Positions 1-6,615 of a stretch of DNA of 38,009 nt are shown here, one piece after another. The DNA is from Pseudomonadota bacterium. Lineage in GTDB: Bacteria > Pseudomonadota > Gammaproteobacteria > Burkholderiales > Burkholderiaceae_E. The notes below the pieces were generated by a model. It had not been told where the DNA came from. It saw only the letters and a program-made list of their open reading frames with translations, and ran no database searches. The stretch is from contig JAEWGX010000019.1 in the NCBI GenBank assembly GCA_023388075.1, positions 1 to 38,009 of the forward strand, in the 5' to 3' direction. How positions within the stretch are numbered: position 1 is the first letter of the stretch; each line of letters opens with the position of its first letter. The translations under genes were made by a program, and so were the position numbers.

Positions 1-1331
1 GAGCCTGTCCGGATTTTTGTGTGTGAGGGATAGCATGACGAGAAGGAGTCACTATGCCTATCCCGAAGAAGTCCCGCAAACCGGTGCCTGGCACGCCGGA
101 GAATCCCCTGCCGTCGGTTCCGAAGGAGCTGCTTGACCAGTTCTTGGCCGAAGGCCACACGATGAGTGCCGAGGCGGTGGAGTCGGCCTCGATGGCGTTC
201 AAGAAGGCGCTGATCGAGCGTGCCCTGGGAGGGGAGTTGTCCTACCACCTGGGCAAACCGGCTGGCGGAGCCAGCGCGGAGGGTGCCGGTAACCACCGCA
301 ACGGCACGAGCGGCAAGACGGTCAAGACGACGGACGGCCCGGTGCGGCTGGAGGTGCCACGCGATCGCAATGGCAGCTTTGAGCCGATCCTGATACCCAA
401 GCACGCTCGGCGCTTCACCGGCTTCGACGACAAGATCGTTGCCATGTACGCCCGCGGCATGACGGTGCGGGAGATCCAGGGCTTTCTGGCCGAACAGTAC
501 GGCACCGAGGTCAGCCCCGAGTTCATCAGCTCGGTTACCGACGAGGTCATGGCCGAGATCACCGCCTGGCAGAGTCGGCCGCTCGAGCCGATGTACCCGG
601 TGGTCTTCTTCGACGCGCTGCGGGTCAAGATCCGTGAGGACGCGGTGGTTCGCAACAAGGCCATCTACCTCGCGCTGGGCGTGCTGCCTGACGGCACCCG
701 GGACATCCTGGGACTGTGGATCGAGGGCACCGAAGGCGCGAAGTTCTGGCTCAAGGTCTTCAACGACCTGAAGACGCGCGGCGTTGCCGATATCCTGATT
801 GCGGTGACCGACGGCCTGAAGGGTATCGGCGAGGCCCTTGGCGCGGTATTCCCGCAAACGACGCTGCAGACCTGCATCGTGCATCTGATCCGCAACAGCC
901 TGGATTTCGCTAGCTGGAAAGACCGGAAGCCGCTCGCACAGGCGCTGCGTCCGATCTACACGGCCGTCAGCGCCGAGGTGGCCGCAGCCGAACTCGATGC
1001 GTTCGAGGCCGGCCCTTGGGGGCAGCGCTATCCGACCGTGGTGGCGTCCTGGCGACGCGCCTGGGACCGGGTCATCCCGTTCTTCGCCTTCCCGCCCGAG
1101 GTGCGCCGGGTAATCTACACCACCAACGCGATCGAAAGCGTGCATGCGCGGCTACGCAAGATCATCAAGACGCGCGGGCACTTCCCAAGCGACGATGCGG
1201 CCACCAAGCTGATCTGGCTGGCCATGCGAAACATCACGGCCGACTGGGGTCGTGCGGCCAAGGAATGGCGCGCCGCGATGAACCAGTTCGCGATCGCCTA
1301 CGGCGACCGCTTCATCCGACCGGTCCAGTAA
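1..1331 (+). mobile_element. IS256-family insertion sequence, right end missing
   Basis: The window opens with a sequence (1 to about 29, GAGCCTGTCCGG followed by a GT-rich stretch) of the kind that forms the terminal inverted repeat of IS256-family elements. A complete transposase gene follows. A complementary right-hand repeat, expected within roughly 100 bp after the transposase stop, is absent: a different, minus-strand reading frame starts immediately at 1332. The element is therefore truncated or rearranged at its right end, or the junction is an assembly join in a repeat. No target-site duplication can be judged because the left flank lies outside the window. Confidence 0.8.
54..1331 (+). 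CDS. IS256-family transposase
   Basis: A full-length 425-residue DDE transposase, within the family's usual size. The catalytic triad is visible: D187 (in FFDALRVKIRE), D253 (in VTDGLKGI) and E361 (in TTNAIESVHARLRKI). The C..H motif CIVHL at 274-278 lies between the second Asp and the Glu, as is typical of IS256 members. The ATG is preceded by AAGGAG with a 5-nt spacer. The protein cuts and joins the ends of its own element. Since the right terminal repeat seems to be gone, this copy may no longer move itself, though the enzyme looks intact and could act on related copies. Confidence 0.97.
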   Translation: MPIPKKSRKPVPGTPENPLPSVPKELLDQFLAEGHTMSAEAVESASMAFKKALIERALGGELSYHLGKPAGGASAEGAGNHRNGTSGKTVKTTDGPVRLEVPRDRNGSFEPILIPKHARRFTGFDDKIVAMYARGMTVREIQGFLAEQYGTEVSPEFISSVTDEVMAEITAWQSRPLEPMYPVVFFDALRVKIREDAVVRNKAIYLALGVLPDGTRDILGLWIEGTEGAKFWLKVFNDLKTRGVADILIAVTDGLKGIGEALGAVFPQTTLQTCIVHLIRNSLDFASWKDRKPLAQALRPIYTAVSAEVAAAELDAFEAGPWGQRYPTVVASWRRAWDRVIPFFAFPPEVRRVIYTTNAIESVHARLRKIIKTRGHFPSDDAATKLIWLAMRNITADWGRAAKEWRAAMNQFAIAYGDRFIRPVQ

Positions 1332-1871
1332 CATGGCCATCCGACTTGCCCACCGCGTCGGTCGTTCGTCGCAGGCGACGACCGCCACCGTGGACAAGTC
1401 TCCGATCCTCGCACACAGAATTTCGGACACCCCCATTCCGGGGCCAAACCAGACTTCCTTCGCCTTGTCCACGAAGACCCCTCCCAGCGTGATACCGCCG
1501 CGTATAAGGATGCCCTTGCTGAGCAAAGCAGCTTGTGCAAGCAGGAGGTGATTCACCTCATGAAACAGTACACCTATTCGAGGCTCCCCTGGCTCCGGCA
1601 AGTAACGAACTAGAGGTAGCGTATCCGAGAAGGCAATATCGACAACCGAACTGGCTAATTCCTCGAAGTCTTCATAGTCGTGCGTGAGGTGACGCTGGAC
1701 CTCCACCACGGTGCGTCGAATCTCTGCAGGACTCTGTTCCTGGCTCGTTAGAAGGTCTCTAAAGCCTAAGATGTCGACATAGCTCACCAATGCCTGTCGA
1801 TATTCGGGCTCCACCAAGAGTGGCCGCTTGCGGACCGCTACTTTTCGGCTGCTTACAAGCTTGCTCTTCAT
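1332..1871 (-). pseudogene. 3'-truncated gene for a cyclase-like hypothetical protein
   Basis: The frame starts at an ATG at 1871 (protein begins MKSKLVSSRK) and keeps about 180 codons of its own before running into the IS256 element, where it continues antisense to the transposase until a chance stop at 1152. Visible motifs are SYVDILGF (D33), VDIAFSD (D83), GILIRGGITLGG (120-131) and WFGPGM (141-146). Two aspartates with this spacing, followed by a glycine-rich RGGI strand, resemble the two metal-binding Asp of class III nucleotide cyclases and GGDEF-like palm folds. That link is my inference from motif shape. No good ribosome-binding site precedes the ATG. The last 30 or so residues do not look well conserved, so decay beyond the truncation is possible. 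Confidence 0.55.
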
Positions 1872-2163
1872 GTTCTTGGAGTGGTCAGGTTGCTTGAGTC
1901 GGCGTCTCCGGGTCGGTCCGTACATCGAAGCTGACGACCGCGAGCCGGCGGCACAGTATGCACGGTAAGGCATCTTCTGCACGCCACTGCGATAGCGAGA
2001 AGGCTCGCAAGGATGGCGGGAAACTCGCACGCAGAGGTCGAACTTCGAAAGCGAGGGAAGCCTGCTGGTCGTGGAAGTCTTTGCCTGCGAATCGTCGGCG
2101 AGTCACGGCCGACGTGCCGGAGCGCCTGTAGGCGCTTAGACCACAGGCCGGCTCGTTCGGCCT

Positions 2164-2201
2164 GTTGGCAGGCTTAGCTTGAGGTTCGTTGGCAGGCTTA
2201 G
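2164..2201. repeat. Two-copy direct repeat, 24-bp period
   Basis: GTTGGCAGGCTTAG occurs at 2164-2177 and again, perfectly, at 2188-2201. The intervening 10 bases are not repeated. No coding role is evident. Confidence 0.8.
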
Positions 2202-2271
2202 GTTGCGATGTTGCCAACACAAGCTTGAATCAACAGCCGCCGAGCATGCCCGGTCCCCGGACATCCTAGAG

Positions 2272-2291
2272 TTGACATAATATGGATTATG
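2272..2291. promoter_or_regulatory. AT-rich inverted repeat overlapping a TTGACA box
   Basis: CATAAT (2276-2281) and ATTATG (2286-2291) form a perfect inverted repeat around ATGG. A consensus -35 hexamer TTGACA lies at 2272-2277 on the plus strand, but I see no matching -10 at 16-18 bp. The dyad could be a regulator-binding site or a recombinase core site. It stands out in a GC-rich background. Confidence 0.35.
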
Positions 2292-2379
2292 CGAAGTAAC
2301 GGAGAGAGTGCGGCCGAGTCCCTCATATCATACGCAGCGTGACCCCTCTGCGCCCAGGACGACTCCCCTTGGTAGCTCA

Positions 2380-3975
2380 CTAATGTCGGACCGGTGTCCG
2401 AGCGCTCCTGTCCGACGACGTGCCCTCGATCAGCTCTTCCAGTTGCTGCAGGCTGATCGGTTTCACCAGGTGATGGTCGAAGCCCGCCGCCCGCGACGCC
2501 TTGCGGTCCTCGGGCTGTCCGTAGCCGGTGACTGCAACCACCAACGCGTGGCGGGTGCCCGGCATCTGGCGAAGTGTCCGGGCCACCTGGTAGCCGTCGA
2601 TCTCAGGCAGTCCTATGTCGAGCAGGACCACCTCGGGCGAGAACGCGTCGGCGAGCTCCAGCGCGGCGCGCGACTCGAAGCTTGCCCGGGTTTCGTGACC
2701 CTTCATCGCGAGCAATTCCGCCAGGCTCTCCGCGGCATCGACATTGTCGTCCACCACCAGTACGCGTCGCGGCACGAAGCTCGGCGAAGCCCTCGAGCTC
2801 GCGGCCCGGATGGGCGCGCGTCGGGATAGCGGCAGCGTCACGAGGAACTCGCTGCCTTTTCCTACACCGGGGCTGATGGCGGTAACGGTTCCGCCGTGCA
2901 ACGCGATCAGGTTGCGCACCAGGGAAAGGCCGATGCCCAATCCGCCCTGGGTGCGGTCGAGAGAGCGCGGACCCTGCATGAAGAGATCGAACACGCGCGG
3001 CAGCAGCTCCGCCTCGATGCCGTGGCCGTTGTCGGCGACGCTCAGGATCGCCTGCTTGGGCCCTGCCTGCAGGCTCACCCGGATCGTTCCGTGGACGTCG
3101 GTGAACTTCGCGGCATTGTTGAGCAGGTTCTCGACGATCTGGCTGATCCGAACCGCGTCGCCACGGGTCCACAGCTCGGTGTCCGGCGCCGACAGCGCCA
3201 ACTGCTGGCCGCGCGCCTCGGTGGCCGGCCGCACGGCTTCGATCACCTGCATGACCAGCCCGACCAGCTCGACCGGCTCCAGCTCCAGCGTTATCTTGCC
3301 CTGCGCGATTCGGGATGCGTCGAGCAGCGAATCGAGCAGGCGCGACATGTGCCGGACCTGGCGGTCGACGAGACTGCCGATCGCCATCCGGCGCGGATCG
3401 CCTTCGTCGGTGAGCCGCAGCAGCCCGGCGGCATGACGCAGGGGTGCGAGCGGATTGCGAAGCTCGTGAGCGAGCATGGCGAGGAACTCGTCGGTGCGCT
3501 GGTCGATGGCCACGGTATCGTGGCTCGCGCTCGGGCGTGCGCGGGCTGGTACGGCCGAGACGACCAATCCATGCACCCGGCCCCGACGGTCCCGCTGCGG
3601 TACGACATCGATCTCGGCCGATGTCGTGCCGGCGTTCGCGGCCGTGCGCATCGGCAGGTCGAGGTACACCGCTTCACCGCCGGCTGCGCGTTCGCAGGCG
3701 GCTCGCAAGCGCGCGTGCGCCGCGGGCTCGTCCTTCCACCATGGAGTGAGCCAGAGCGGTGCCCCGATCAGTTCGACGAGCTTGAAGCCGGTCGCCGCGA
3801 GCGGAGCCGCATTGATGAACCGAAGGGTGCCGTCGGGCGCGACGATGGCGACGAACGTGGGCAGGCAATCGAGGATCGCACGCGCTGCGGCGACGTCTCC
3901 TGCGACCGTTTCGGCACCGCGCGTGGGCGTGGCCGAAGCATCTCCCTGTCTCCTTCGGTCAGGCACTTTGCGCAA
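2380..3975 (-). CDS. Soluble hybrid sensor histidine kinase (PAS-HisKA-HATPase-REC)
   Basis: A 531-residue protein with no membrane segment. Domains in order: PAS-like sensor (about 30-145, DGTLRFINAAPLAATGF); HisKA with the phospho-accepting H170 in LAHELRNPL; HATPase_c with N box (ENLLNN, 282-287), G1 DNGHGI (315-320) and G2 GGLGIGL (344-350); and a C-terminal receiver domain with acidic pair DD 409-410, phospho-acceptor D453 (LLDIGLPEIDG) and K505 (VKPIS). Signal input would be cytoplasmic. Phosphate would pass from H170 to D453 and then probably to a separate phosphotransfer protein, because no output domain or response regulator is encoded nearby. The frame opens with TTG at 3975; GTG at 3966 is an alternative and neither has a clear ribosome-binding site. 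It is divergent from egtD. Confidence 0.9.
   Translation of the reverse strand: MRKVPDRRRQGDASATPTRGAETVAGDVAAARAILDCLPTFVAIVAPDGTLRFINAAPLAATGFKLVELIGAPLWLTPWWKDEPAAHARLRAACERAAGGEAVYLDLPMRTAANAGTTSAEIDVVPQRDRRGRVHGLVVSAVPARARPSASHDTVAIDQRTDEFLAMLAHELRNPLAPLRHAAGLLRLTDEGDPRRMAIGSLVDRQVRHMSRLLDSLLDASRIAQGKITLELEPVELVGLVMQVIEAVRPATEARGQQLALSAPDTELWTRGDAVRISQIVENLLNNAAKFTDVHGTIRVSLQAGPKQAILSVADNGHGIEAELLPRVFDLFMQGPRSLDRTQGGLGIGLSLVRNLIALHGGTVTAISPGVGKGSEFLVTLPLSRRAPIRAASSRASPSFVPRRVLVVDDNVDAAESLAELLAMKGHETRASFESRAALELADAFSPEVVLLDIGLPEIDGYQVARTLRQMPGTRHALVVAVTGYGQPEDRKASRAAGFDHHLVKPISLQQLEELIEGTSSDRSARTPVRH
2386..2401. terminator. Small hairpin at the 3' end of the histidine kinase gene
   Basis: TCGGAC-CGGT-GTCCGA is a perfect 6-bp stem with a 4-nt loop covering the last codons of the minus-strand kinase gene. 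No T-run follows in either direction, so a terminator role is weak. Confidence 0.25.
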
Positions 3976-4260
3976 GTGCTCGGCTCGGCATTCTCGTCCT
4001 TCCTTTACTGCTACGGTCAGCCACGCTGCAGGAATTACCTGTATTTCTCGTCCGCGACCGGCCCGCGACGAGGTTGTGCGCGCGGGAAAAGCGGTAGGAA
4101 CGAGCCCCGAGCAAGATGTATGCCCATTGCGTCGCGTCGGGTTAAGCCGAGGCCACGTGTCAAAATGCGGACCCCGCGTCGTGGATGACGGGTCATCTGC
4201 GCCGCACGATGCGTGGCGATGCGCTTATCCTCTGTTCCTATGGCCAGCCAAGGAGGCACC
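3976..4260. promoter_or_regulatory. Divergent intergenic region, histidine kinase / egtD
   Basis: This 285-bp spacer must hold the promoters of both divergent genes. A TTGACA hexamer reads on the minus strand at 4163-4158 and overlaps the palindrome CACGTG (4154-4159), but no good -10 box is placed for it. On the plus strand AGGAGG at 4251-4256 is the ribosome-binding site that decides the egtD start. No riboswitch-like structure was recognised. Confidence 0.4.
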
Positions 4261-5274
4261 GTGGTCCGACACGCCGCATTGCAAGCACCTGCCCTCGCCG
4301 GCCGGACGCCGACTCCGCCGCGGTTCATCGAGTGTCCGCCGACATCGGGAAGACCGAGTCCGCGAGCAGAGATCGTGAGCGGTCTGTTGAAGCCGCAGGC
4401 GGCCATCTCCCCGAAGTTCTTCTACGACGACCTCGGTTCGCATCTGTTCGAAGCGATCACGCTCCTCGACGAGTACTACCCGACGCGGACGGAGGCCGCG
4501 ATCCTTCGCGCCAATGCGAACGAGATCGCACTGAGCGCGGGCCCGGGCACCACGCTGATCGACCTCGGCGCCGGCAACTGCGCGAAGGCGGCAAGCCTCT
4601 TCGCCACCCTCGAGCCCAGCTCCTATGTCGCGGTGGACATCTCGGTCGAGTTCGTGCGCCGCGCGGTGGAAAGGCTCGCGGCGAGCCATCCGCAGATCCG
4701 CATGGCCGGCGTCGGCATGGATTTCTCCATGTCGCTCGAGTTGCCGGAGGAGATCCGGCGCGACATCGAGGACACCCGCCCGCTCTTCTTCTATCCGGGG
4801 TCGAGCATCGGCAACTTCGCACCCGACCAGGCGATGGCTTTCCTGCGACGCATCCAGTCCCAGTCGCGCCGCGGTGGCCTGTTGATCGGCGTCGACCTGC
4901 TCAAGCCGGCGCCGGTCCTGGAGCGCGCCTATGACGACGGACTCGGTGTCACGGCAGCATTCAACCGGAACATCCTGCGCAACGTCAATCGCATCATCGG
5001 CGCCGATTTCGATCCGGCGAAGTGGCGTCACGTCGCGTTGTTCAACCAGGTGCTGTCACGAGTCGAGATGCACCTGGAGGCGACCGAGGCGATGACCGCG
5101 CATTGGGCCGACGGCGAGCGCGCGTTTGCCGCCGGAGAGCGGATCCATACCGAGTCCGCCTGCAAGTACACCGTTGCGCGATTCCGGACGATGCTGCGGG
5201 ACGCGGGCTTTCGCGACGTGCGCAACTGGTGCGATGAGCAGGAGCGCTACGTCGTCTTCCACGCGGTCAACTGA
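4261..5274 (+). CDS. egtD: L-histidine N-alpha-methyltransferase EgtD
   Basis: SAM-dependent enzyme that trimethylates histidine to hercynine, the first step of ergothioneine synthesis. I place the start at GTG 4261 because AGGAGG lies just upstream (4-nt spacer). ATGs at 4213 and 4240 are in frame but lack a ribosome-binding site. From this start it has 337 residues, close to the family norm of about 320. Visible features: the substrate-lid motif PKFFYDDLGSHLFE followed by EYYPTRTE, SAM motif I DLGAGNCAKA, YVAVDIS, and the FYPGSSIGNF motif that holds the substrate-binding Asn. Near the C-terminus the histidine-recognition segment reads HTESACKY (E298-S299-A300). Family members I recall have E-x-S here, so the Ser contact position seems to be Ala. 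egtB follows after 9 bp, suggesting one transcript. Confidence 0.95.
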   Translation: MVRHAALQAPALAGRTPTPPRFIECPPTSGRPSPRAEIVSGLLKPQAAISPKFFYDDLGSHLFEAITLLDEYYPTRTEAAILRANANEIALSAGPGTTLIDLGAGNCAKAASLFATLEPSSYVAVDISVEFVRRAVERLAASHPQIRMAGVGMDFSMSLELPEEIRRDIEDTRPLFFYPGSSIGNFAPDQAMAFLRRIQSQSRRGGLLIGVDLLKPAPVLERAYDDGLGVTAAFNRNILRNVNRIIGADFDPAKWRHVALFNQVLSRVEMHLEATEAMTAHWADGERAFAAGERIHTESACKYTVARFRTMLRDAGFRDVRNWCDEQERYVVFHAVN

Positions 5275-5283
5275 GAGCGCGGC

Positions 5284-6615
5284 ATGAATGCACCCGACCT
5301 GTCTTCCACGCACCTCGACGCCACGCGCCGGATGGCGGCGTTGCTCGCTCGCTTTGGCGAGGTGCGCAAGGCGACCGAGGCATTGGCCGCGCCGCTCTCC
5401 CCGGAGGACTGCCAGCCGCAGTCGATGCCGGATGCCAGTCCGGTCAAGTGGCATCTCGCGCATACCACCTGGTTCTTCGAGACCTTCGTGCTGGGCGAGT
5501 TCGCCGCGGACTACGTTGCGCCCTTCCCCGCTTACCGGATGCTCTTCAACTCCTACTACAACGCCGTCGGCGCGCGGCATCCGCGGCCGCAGCGTGGGCT
5601 CCTCACGCGTCCGACGCTCGAGGAGGTGCATACCTACCGCCGGACGGTCGAAGCCGCGATGACCCGCCTGCTCCAGGACGCCATCGAAACCGGTCGCATG
5701 CCCGGTCGACTGGCGGACCTGGTGGAGCTCGGGATCAATCACGAGCAGCAGCACCAGGAGTTGATCCTGACCGACGTGAAGCACCTCCTGTCGATGAATC
5801 CGCTTGCGCCGGCCTACGACTCGACGCGCCTTGCTTCGCGAGCGCGGGCATCCGGCGTCACCTCGCCGCCCGCTTTCCTGCGGTTCGAAGGCGGCATCAC
5901 GCGGCTCGGCCGAGAGGACGAGGGCTTTGCCTTCGACAACGAGGGCCCGTCGCACGAGGTCCTGCTCCAGCCCTTCGAGCTGGCGACGCGGCTCGTCACC
6001 TGCGGCGAGTTCCAGGCCTTCATCGAGGACGGCGGCTACCGCCGACCCGAGCTATGGCTTTCGCTCGGCTGGGACCGGCTCCAGGCCGAGGGCTGGTCGC
6101 TTCCGCTCTACTGGGTGGGCGACGGCACCTCCATCGCGGTGTACGGCCTGCAGGGGCTCGAGCCGCTCGTTCCCGACGAGCCGGTGGCGCATCTCAGCTA
6201 CTTCGAGGCGGATGCCTACGCGCGCTGGGCCGGCGGGCGGCTGCCGACGGAGGCGGAGTGGGAGCATGCGGCGCGGGGCACCACCCGGCAGGCGCACGGA
6301 GGTGATGGGGCGAACCTGCTCGAGGGGGGTGCATTGCGTCCCCTGCCGGCGCCATCGCCCACCACGCCGTCGATCGCACAGCTCTGGGGCGACCTCTGGG
6401 AGTGGACCTCCAGCGCCTATGCGCCCTACCCTGGCTTTCGCGCGACCGACGACGCCGTGGGCGAGTACAACGGCAAGTTCATGTGCAACCAGTACGTCCT
6501 GCGCGGCGGCTCGTTCGCCACCTCGCGCACGCACCTGCGGGCAAGCTATCGCAACTTCTTCCCGCCCGAGGCGCGCTGGCAGTTCACCGGGCTTCGCCTG
6601 GCGCGGAACCCGTAG
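5284..6615 (+). CDS. egtB: Ergothioneine sulfoxide synthase EgtB
   Basis: Non-haem iron enzyme that uses O2 to join hercynine to a thiol donor as a sulfoxide. It has 443 residues: an N-terminal DinB-like helical domain with the iron ligands H60 (HLAHTTWFFE) and H153/H157 (INHEQQHQE), and a C-terminal formylglycine-generating-enzyme-like domain (about 195-443) with GRLPTEAEWEHAARG, WGDLWEWTSS, LRGGSF and the ending FTGLRLARNP. A Tyr pair in FNSYYNAVG (Y91-Y92) matches the arrangement I recall for the cysteine-using EgtB of Chloracidobacterium. No egtC amidohydrolase is present either, so cysteine is the more likely sulfur donor (inference). The final C-S lyase is not in the window. The stop codon lies inside a tandem repeat, and the last 32 bp overlap the convergent MFS gene. 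Confidence 0.96.
   Translation: MNAPDLSSTHLDATRRMAALLARFGEVRKATEALAAPLSPEDCQPQSMPDASPVKWHLAHTTWFFETFVLGEFAADYVAPFPAYRMLFNSYYNAVGARHPRPQRGLLTRPTLEEVHTYRRTVEAAMTRLLQDAIETGRMPGRLADLVELGINHEQQHQELILTDVKHLLSMNPLAPAYDSTRLASRARASGVTSPPAFLRFEGGITRLGREDEGFAFDNEGPSHEVLLQPFELATRLVTCGEFQAFIEDGGYRRPELWLSLGWDRLQAEGWSLPLYWVGDGTSIAVYGLQGLEPLVPDEPVAHLSYFEADAYARWAGGRLPTEAEWEHAARGTTRQAHGGDGANLLEGGALRPLPAPSPTTPSIAQLWGDLWEWTSSAYAPYPGFRATDDAVGEYNGKFMCNQYVLRGGSFATSRTHLRASYRNFFPPEARWQFTGLRLARNP

Larger units (their letters stand above)
1872..2379. other. Gene-poor accessory segment
   Basis: About 500 bp without a gene I would defend, and visibly less GC-rich than the rest of the window. On the minus strand a 111-codon frame (1885-2220) translates to an Arg/Ser/Ala-rich sequence with phrases such as LSAYRRSGTSAVTRR and LCRRLAVVSF. 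This reminds me, from memory only, of the low-complexity DUF1010-like frames found in betaproteobacterial integron cassettes. No integrase gene and no clear attC site (RYYYAAC...GTTRRRY fold) was found. It also carries a direct repeat (2164-2201) and an AT-rich inverted repeat (2276-2291), listed separately. Confidence 0.4.

Noticed and set aside
1152..1331. Continuation of the cyclase-like frame into the IS element
   Set aside because: This part is antisense to the transposase and matches its codon structure, so it is not part of the original gene.
2896..4188. A 430-codon plus-strand frame
   Set aside because: It is antisense to the histidine kinase, whose domains are complete on the minus strand; it has no motifs of its own.
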